64,000 nucleotides of DNA from Natronolimnohabitans sp. A-GB9 (GTDB lineage Archaea > Halobacteriota > Halobacteria > Halobacteriales > Natrialbaceae): assembly GCF_030848565.1 (NCBI RefSeq), contig NZ_JAVDDV010000003.1, positions 248,001-312,000 on the forward strand. The letters run 5' to 3'. The notes under the pieces are model-generated. The model saw nothing but the letters and a program-made list of their open reading frames with translations. It had not been told where the DNA came from and did not search any database. Positions 58,987 through 64,000 of this stretch are shown here, piece by piece (position 1 is the stretch's first letter; every line of letters begins with the position of its first letter). The translations under genes were made by a program, and so were the position numbers.

Positions 58987-60186
58987 ATGGAATTCGGTCT
59001 CACCGACGAGCAAGCGCAAATCCGTGACGAGGTCGCCCGGTTCGCCGAGAACGAAATCGTTCCGGTCGCCGAAGAGTACGACACGGAAGAGAAGTACCCA
59101 CACGACGTCGTCGACAAAGCCGCCGAGATGGGACTGACCGGCCCGTACATTCCGATCGAGTACGGCGGCGCTGGCTACTCCATCCTCGATACCGCGATCA
59201 TCACCGAGGAGTTGTTCTCCTACGACCCAGGAATCGCGCTCTCGATCGTCTCGGCGTCGTTCGGCTGTGAGGCGATCATGAACTTCGGGACCGAAGACCA
59301 GAAAGAGCGGTTCCTCGAGCCAGTCGCACTCGGCGAGAAGGTCTCCGGTGCCGCGATCTCCGAACCCGACACTGGATCGGACGTCTCCTCGGTCTCGACG
59401 CGTGCCGAGAAACGCGAGGCCCAAGACGGCGCGGAACTGAGCGGCGCAGCCGCGGAGAAAGACGGCGACGAATGGGTGATAAACGGCACCAAGATGTGGA
59501 TCACCAACGGGACCGTCGCCGACTTCCTCGTCGTGCTCTGTGAGACGAATCCCGACGCCGAGGGCCGCTACAACGGCTTCAGCCAGATCATCGTCGAGAC
59601 CGACCGCGACGGCGTCAACACGGAGAAGATCACCGGCAAGCTCGGGATCCGCGCTTCCGACACCGCCGAAGTCGTCTTCGACGACGTCCGCGTCCCCGAG
59701 GAGAACCTCGTCGGTACCAGAGACGCCGCGTTCATGCAACAGATGCAGTTCTTCGACGAGACCCGCACCGCAGTCGCCGCACAGGGCGTCGGCATCGCAA
59801 AGGGCGCGACGCGTGCCGCCCTCGAGTACGCCCAGGACCGCGAACAGTTCGGCCAGTCGATCAGCGAGTTCCAGGCCATCCAGCACAAACTCGCCGACAT
59901 GGAGACTCGGACCGAAGCCGCCCGTAACCTGACCTACAAGGCCGCCTGGAACGTCGACCAGGGCAAGGACATCACGAAGCTCGCCTCGATGGCCAAGGAG
60001 TACGCCTCGCGTGTGGCCGTCGACGTCGCCGACGAGGCCGTCCAGATCCACGGCGGCGCCGGCTACGTCAACGACTTCCCCGTCGAGCGGCTCTACCGCG
60101 ACGCCAAGATCACGCAGATCTACGAGGGCACCACCGAGATCCAGAAGAACATCATCGCTCGCGAGATGCTCGGCAAGGGCTTCTAA
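58987..60186 (+). CDS. Acyl-CoA dehydrogenase 2
   Basis: A 399-residue acyl-CoA dehydrogenase starting [80 protein letters not shown] and [37 protein letters not shown] are family hallmarks, with the catalytic Glu in the YEGTTE segment. Oxidises acyl-CoA to trans-2-enoyl-CoA and passes electrons to ETF. A short insert (about 140-158, [17 protein letters not shown]) before EWVINGTK is unusual. The ATG at 58987 was chosen because the upstream extension is not conserved-like. Stop TAA (60184-60186) is followed by family A element A5. Confidence 0.94.
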   Translation: MEFGLTDEQAQIRDEVARFAENEIVPVAEEYDTEEKYPHDVVDKAAEMGLTGPYIPIEYGGAGYSILDTAIITEELFSYDPGIALSIVSASFGCEAIMNFGTEDQKERFLEPVALGEKVSGAAISEPDTGSDVSSVSTRAEKREAQDGAELSGAAAEKDGDEWVINGTKMWITNGTVADFLVVLCETNPDAEGRYNGFSQIIVETDRDGVNTEKITGKLGIRASDTAEVVFDDVRVPEENLVGTRDAAFMQQMQFFDETRTAVAAQGVGIAKGATRAALEYAQDREQFGQSISEFQAIQHKLADMETRTEAARNLTYKAAWNVDQGKDITKLASMAKEYASRVAVDVADEAVQIHGGAGYVNDFPVERLYRDAKITQIYEGTTEIQKNIIAREMLGKGF

Positions 60187-60265
60187 TACTGCCGGACAAC
60201 ACGATGCACACACCGATCGCACTCGAGACGCGATTGGGTGGGTAGTGACTGTTGTCAGGTAGTAT
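60186..60265. repeat. Family A short variant, copy A5
   Basis: 80 bp with ends ATACTGCCGGACAACA and TGTTGTCAGGTAGTAT and the internal word CACCGATCGCACTCGAGACG shared (inverted) with copy A6 at 5886-5990. Begins at the acyl-CoA dehydrogenase stop codon. Confidence 0.75.
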
Positions 60266-60603
60266 AACCACCGCTTGTCCAGCTGAGGCATAGCCGACCC
60301 TCGCTTTGCTTTCCGTTTTCGTTCTGTTCGGGCACTCGACTCGCAGCCGTGTGGATCGACGGTGTCGTGTCTCATCGGTAGAACGGCTATAGTAGCCACT
60401 GCAAGTCATTGCACACCTGATCGCCAGACGGATCGGCGATCAGTGTGTAAACCGTTGCAGTTGTTACTATAGAAATCGCCGAGTCGTCCCTCGATCGTCG
60501 GAGCGGCTATCGAGGTGATGTACGGTTCCCGAGCGGAAATTCGGTGGGACGTGTCGGGTTCACAACACCGGCGACGTACCGGTTTCCACCGGGCGCGTCG
60601 CTC
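60266..60603. other. Intergenic region without gene
   Basis: Between element A5 and the end of the gamma-glutamyltransferase gene. Apart from palindromic element C1 (60387-60472) nothing recognisable is present. Reading frames here are short and without haloarchaeal codon bias. Confidence 0.5.
60387..60472. repeat. Family C palindromic element C1
   Basis: 86 bp. Ends CTATAGTAGCCACTGCAA and TTGCAGTTGTTACTATAG are inverted repeats of each other with two mismatches. The inner stem TGATCGCC ... GGCGATCA is the same core module as in family B copies B3 and B4. Single complete copy in this window, plus a diverged relative at 25204-25279. Confidence 0.75.
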
Positions 60604-62466
60604 TCAGTCGGACCGGCCGCGTCCCTGGCCGGCGCCGCGAGCCCGGTCGAGACCGCCGCGGTCGTAGCCGACAGCCTGACCGTCGCGGCTGGGGTCGGCG
60701 GCACCGACCAGTTCGTCGTCCTCGACGCCGATGGCCTGGACGTTGCCGATGGTGCTGGGTGATTCGTCCAGATCGTGGCCCCAGTCTGCGAGTGTCTCTC
60801 GAGTCTCGGTTGGGACGCCTTCTTCCCACTCGACGCCGCCGAAGTGGTGCGTGTACACCTGCGGCTCGGTGATCGAACCGAGCGGGTCGAGGTCGTAGAC
60901 GTACCGGTGGAGGATGGTCTGGAACGTCGCACTGACGATCGCCCAGCCGCCCGGCGAGCCCGCCGTAAACTCCGGCGTCCCGTCGCGCATCACCATCATC
61001 GGACTCATACTCGAGAGCGGGCGCTTCCAGGCGTCGGGCTCGTTCGGTCCGCCCGGCTCCGCGTCGAAGTCCGTGAGTTCGTTGTTGAGCAGGAATCCGC
61101 GCCCAGGGACCATCTTGCCCGAGCCCATGAACTGCTCGATAGTCGAGGTGTACGAGACGGCGTTGCCCCACTTGTCGATCACGGAGAAATGGGTGGTTTC
61201 ACCGGCACCACGTCCGTCCGGCGTTGGGTCACCCGGCGGCATGGTCCCATCGTCGGGGAAGACCGTGTCGCCGAACTCGATCTCGTCGGCGCGCGACTGG
61301 AGGTAGTCGTCCGAGAGCAGTTCGTCGACTGGCACGTCGACGAACTCGTCGTCGCCCATGTACTCCATCCGATCGGCCCAACAGGAGTACAGCGACTCCG
61401 CGATCAGGTGGTACTTTTCGGCCGAACGGACGTCGTACTCGTCGACGTCGAGGAACTCGAGCACCCGAAGGACCATCGCCGCGACCGTCGGTCCGGAGCT
61501 TGGCATCGGCTGACCGACGAGTTCGACGTCGTACCACTCCTTGCGGACCGGCTCGTCGAGCGTCACGTCGTAGTCGGCGAGGTCGCGTTCGTCGACGACC
61601 TGATCGGGATCCCGAGCGTAGGACGCGATCGTCTCGGCGACGTCCTCGGCGACCGGCCCCTCGTAGAAGCCCTCGGCGCCCTCGCGTCTGATGATCTCCA
61701 GGGTGTCCGCGAGGTCCGGGTTCGTCATCGTGTCCCCCTCCTCGTAGAGGTTCCCCTGGGCGTCGCTGTAGGCCCCGAGGGCCGCGTCGTTGAACTTGTT
61801 CGTGTTCTCGTGGATCTGCTCGGCGAGGAACCAGTCGACCGTGAACCCGCGGCGTGCGAGGTCGATCGCCGGGTTGATCAGCCGCTGGCGGGACCTGGTC
61901 CCGAACAGTTCGCGGGCGGTTTCGAGGCCGGCCACGGTACCGGGTGTCCCCATCGCCTCTCCGGTCTGGATGTCCTGGTCGTACTCCCCCTCGTGGCGGT
62001 AGAGGTCCGGCGTTGCAGTCTGAGAAGCACGTTCTCGGCTGTTGACCACTTCGACCGAGTCGGACTCAGCGTCGTAGATGACCATGAAGCCACCTCCGCC
62101 GATGCCCGAGCCGTGAGGCTGGGTGACGGTCAGGACGTACTGGATCGCGATCGCCGCGTCGATGGCGTTCCCGCCCTCACGTAGGACCCGCGCGGCGACG
62201 CCACCGGCGATCGGATCGACCGTCGAGATCATCCCGTCGGCGGCTCGCACCTGCCGACCGCAGGTGAACTGCGGGTGGTCGCAACTGAAGCCGGAGACGT
62301 CGGTGACGTCCTGGTACTCCGGCCCGGCAACCGCCGGCGTCGATCCGATCGCCAGCGCGCTGGCACTCGCTCCGGTCAACGCGAGGAACCGACGGCGATT
62401 GAGATCGGATCTAGTCGCGTCGCTTCCGTCTCGTTTCTCTTTCGATGGGTTGTATTTTCTTCCCAT
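60604..62466 (-). CDS. ggt: Gamma-glutamyltransferase
   Basis: A 620-residue gamma-glutamyltransferase precursor. An RR-containing signal (DLNRRRFLALTGASASALAIG) indicates Tat export. The N-terminal large-subunit part has GGNAIDAAIAIQYVLTVTQPHGSGIGGGGFMVIYD. The autoprocessing nucleophile is Thr about 424 in GETTHFSVIDKWGNAVSYT, and MVPGRGFLLNNELTDF and SSMSPMMVM follow. The C-terminal GVPTETRETLADWGHD part is complete. It cleaves gamma-glutamyl bonds outside the cell, for example of glutathione-like thiols or poly-gamma-glutamate. A low-complexity Gly/Arg tail (DRARGAGQGRGRSD) is unusual. Confidence 0.93.
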   Translation of the reverse strand: MGRKYNPSKEKRDGSDATRSDLNRRRFLALTGASASALAIGSTPAVAGPEYQDVTDVSGFSCDHPQFTCGRQVRAADGMISTVDPIAGGVAARVLREGGNAIDAAIAIQYVLTVTQPHGSGIGGGGFMVIYDAESDSVEVVNSRERASQTATPDLYRHEGEYDQDIQTGEAMGTPGTVAGLETARELFGTRSRQRLINPAIDLARRGFTVDWFLAEQIHENTNKFNDAALGAYSDAQGNLYEEGDTMTNPDLADTLEIIRREGAEGFYEGPVAEDVAETIASYARDPDQVVDERDLADYDVTLDEPVRKEWYDVELVGQPMPSSGPTVAAMVLRVLEFLDVDEYDVRSAEKYHLIAESLYSCWADRMEYMGDDEFVDVPVDELLSDDYLQSRADEIEFGDTVFPDDGTMPPGDPTPDGRGAGETTHFSVIDKWGNAVSYTSTIEQFMGSGKMVPGRGFLLNNELTDFDAEPGGPNEPDAWKRPLSSMSPMMVMRDGTPEFTAGSPGGWAIVSATFQTILHRYVYDLDPLGSITEPQVYTHHFGGVEWEEGVPTETRETLADWGHDLDESPSTIGNVQAIGVEDDELVGAADPSRDGQAVGYDRGGLDRARGAGQGRGRSD

Positions 62467-62640
62467 ACCAACAAATAAAGTATTGATAGCCTGTAATGAG
62501 CGTCTCGTCTGACATCACGTACTGAAAACGAAACGATAGCGAATCGACAGATCGGACCGTTCGAGATCGTTCTCGTAGTGACTACTGTTCGTGATGCGAT
62601 AACCGGGACTCCTATTCAGGACGGCCACGTCGACGCTAGT

Positions 62641-63393
62641 ATGAGAAAGTTCGTCTTCGCCCTCGAGTACGAAGCCGGGACGAACCCGGTCGCCGACGTC
62701 CTCGCCGACTACCCCGAGGCGTCGATCCGCTCGCTGTCGTGTCACGTCACCAGCGACAGCCTCTGGCGGGTCGATCACGCGGAGGGGCCGGCGGAAGCAC
62801 TGGAAGCCCTCGAGGAGGCCTACGAGACCAGCGAGTTCTTCGCGGACTGTCTGGTCAAGGACGACTGCGGCGCGGATTGCGAGGTGCAGGTACTGGACCG
62901 ATCGAGCGACACCCTGGTGGTCTATACCTACTGGGACCGCACCGACGTTTGTACGTCGGTCCCCCACGTCGCGCTCGAGTACCTCGGCGAGGGGCTGCTG
63001 TTCGAGACCTACCGCGAGGGCCGGCGCTACCGCTGGCGAATCGTGCTGGGAAACGACGCGCCGATTCACGACTTTTTCGACGCGCTGGGTCAAGAGGTCG
63101 GCGACTGTACGGGGATGGAGATGTTGCGACTGACGGAACTCGATCCCGATCACGGTGACGTCGACGTTGGTCCTGAGACCTCGTTGCCGAGCGAACAACG
63201 AGAGGCGCTTCACGCGGCCGTCGAACACGGCTACTACGAAACGCCGCGGCAGATCGAACTCGGCGACCTCGCCGACGACCTCGGCGTGCCGCGATCGACG
63301 CTCTCCTATCGGCTCCGCCGGGCCGAGGAGAGCCTCGCGACGGCGTTCGTCGCGGAAGACGACTCGATCGAGGCACTCGCTGCGGAACGCTGA
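62641..63393 (+). CDS. Bacterio-opsin-activator-type HTH regulator
   Basis: A 250-residue haloarchaeal regulator starting MRKFVFALEYEAGTNP. The N-terminal sensor-like domain (about 1-150) is rich in beta strands and contains CLVKDDCGADCEV with three Cys, possibly metal- or redox-sensitive. The C-terminal HTH-10 domain (about 183-240) reads LPSEQREALHAAVEHGYYETPRQIELGDLADDLGVPRSTLSYRLRRAEESL, the signature of bacterio-opsin activator (Bat-like) regulators. Divergent from the gamma-glutamyltransferase gene, 174 bp apart. The target is unknown. An earlier in-frame start at 62578 was not used. Confidence 0.86.
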   Translation: MRKFVFALEYEAGTNPVADVLADYPEASIRSLSCHVTSDSLWRVDHAEGPAEALEALEEAYETSEFFADCLVKDDCGADCEVQVLDRSSDTLVVYTYWDRTDVCTSVPHVALEYLGEGLLFETYREGRRYRWRIVLGNDAPIHDFFDALGQEVGDCTGMEMLRLTELDPDHGDVDVGPETSLPSEQREALHAAVEHGYYETPRQIELGDLADDLGVPRSTLSYRLRRAEESLATAFVAEDDSIEALAAER

Positions 63394-63430
63394 ACTGTCG
63401 AGTGTGGTTGAACAGGAAGCAACTGACAGA

Positions 63431-63878
63431 CTACAGGAAACGGCCGACGACGTCGATTGCGCCGGGGTATCGCCACACCGAACCGGAGATCGCCCTCAGG
63501 GTGGCGACGACAGCGTACGCGAACGTGGCGAACACCGCGACCATAGTTGCGAGCAACGCGAGTAAGCCGACGACTGTAAACACCGTATCGACCGGTGACG
63601 GGAGCAGTGATAGTTCGGTTGCTGCTCCGCCGACGGTGATCTCGTCAGCACCGAGAAGGACCGTTGTGGCTGTAAGAATCACCAACGCAACCACAGTGAC
63701 GTGCCAGTTGAGGGCGTGGCGGGCGTTCTCCCGGGTGAACTCGTCGTCCGAAACGGCGTACACGACGGCGGGACCGACGAAGGCAGTGAAAAGCGCCAAC
63801 GGGTGGACGAGAACGCCGGTGACCGTTCGTTCGTTCGTAAGGGTGTTCAGGGCCAGGCATAGTGGATGTCGTCTTCAT
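63431..63878 (-). pseudogene. DUF4870 membrane protein gene shifted by a GTTC repeat
   Basis: From ATG 63876-63878 one frame reads MKTTSTMPGPEHPYER and then runs out of family sequence. A second frame from about 63840 encodes ERTVTGVLVHPLALFTAFVGP ... VYAVSDDEFTRENARHALNWHV and two further helices, typical of DUF4870. The switch lies at a GTTC tandem repeat (three full units, 63825-63838, plus strand). Removing one unit joins the frames into a 147-residue protein. So the gene is off in this sequence by a 4-base slippage, or carries a phase-variable repeat. Function of the domain unknown. Confidence 0.62.
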
Positions 63879-63937
63879 GATACTTGTATGTGAGTTTAAG
63901 TATGGGGAAAGAGGGATAAAAGTGTGCTGTTATTCAG

Positions 63938-64000
63938 TCAGAACTCGAATTCGATACTCATATCGTCGCACTCTTCAATTCTCCACCCACCGACACAGAC
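63938..64000 (-). CDS. C-terminal fragment of a gene cut by the window edge
   Basis: The minus frame is open from the window edge to a TGA at 63938-63940, giving GGWRIEECDDMSIEFEF at the end. Only 20 residues are visible, so no family can be named. It lies 60 bp past the start region of the DUF4870 gene, transcribed in the same direction. Confidence 0.35.
   Translation of the reverse strand, partial: VCVGGWRIEECDDMSIEFEF

Noticed and set aside
1-64000. tRNA or rRNA genes
   Set aside because: No stretch with a T-loop GGTTCGAATCC-type box plus matching acceptor arms was found. Sequences such as GGTTCGAAC near 31690 belong to promoter palindromes.

Overview
The window is part of a haloarchaeal chromosome. 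The GC content is high and most proteins are strongly acidic. Tat-type signal peptides and lipoboxes are common, many genes look leaderless with an AT-rich box about 25 bases before ATG, and typical haloarchaeal families are present (HalX response regulator, HalOD1 domain, bacterio-opsin-activator HTH, ArcS, GatD, NurA/HerA, Vms1-like). A member of the Natrialbales (Natrinema/Haloterrigena-like) is my guess, not something the sequence proves. I saw no rRNA, tRNA, CRISPR array, intact transposase or replication origin.

Layout. 1-4.5 kb: the end of a NosL-NosD fusion gene, a formyltransferase, a tiny zinc-finger gene and archaeosine synthase. 4.6-6.1 kb: a low-density, AT-richer patch with gene debris, a small lipoprotein and two palindromic elements. 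6.1-12.4 kb: small membrane and zinc-ribbon proteins, then a NurA ... HerA-like DNA end-processing pair separated by two small genes, then a secreted CAP-domain protein. 12.7-20 kb: acyl-CoA ligase, hydrolase, regulators, an M23-type peptidase and PspA. 20-25 kb: three paralogous four-helix membrane proteins around an HPP protein. 25-30.4 kb: a P-loop kinase, a Tat-exported protein, the DgcN-DgcA D-glutamate pair and a Vms1-like peptidyl-tRNA hydrolase. 30.6-42.2 kb: membrane proteins, an ArsR-like regulator, GatD, a sulfite-oxidase-type molybdoenzyme next to a MoaD/SAMP1 protein, a patatin, a K+ channel and an HPP-USP fusion.

42.2-51.2 kb is the most notable part. Genes for nucleoside and pentose breakdown (deoC, ribose-1,5-bisphosphate isomerase, a PfkB kinase, a nucleoside phosphorylase) surround a minus-strand operon (about 46.4 to 43.0 kb). 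That operon encodes diverged RAMP-superfamily proteins resembling Cas7 and Cas5, a conserved unknown protein and several small proteins, with a divergent winged-helix gene beside it. It matches the predicted array-less, highly derived class 1 CRISPR-Cas module of haloarchaea (HRAMP). Its Cas7-like gene is broken by a one-base frameshift in this sequence, and I see no nuclease, adaptation gene or array.

51-64 kb: creatininase, NikR with a candidate operator, a cupin, a start-less membrane gene, a DUF4382 lipoprotein, a beta-oxidation group (two acyl-CoA dehydrogenases and a 3-hydroxyacyl-CoA dehydrogenase/enoyl-CoA hydratase fusion) with a HalX response regulator, gamma-glutamyltransferase, an HTH regulator, and a DUF4870 gene shifted out of frame by a tetranucleotide repeat.

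The window also carries at least three families of 75-110 bp palindromic elements. Many begin exactly at a gene's stop codon, reading TGATACTG or TGATACGG. About fourteen genes end this way, which makes these elements the most widespread unexplained structure here.
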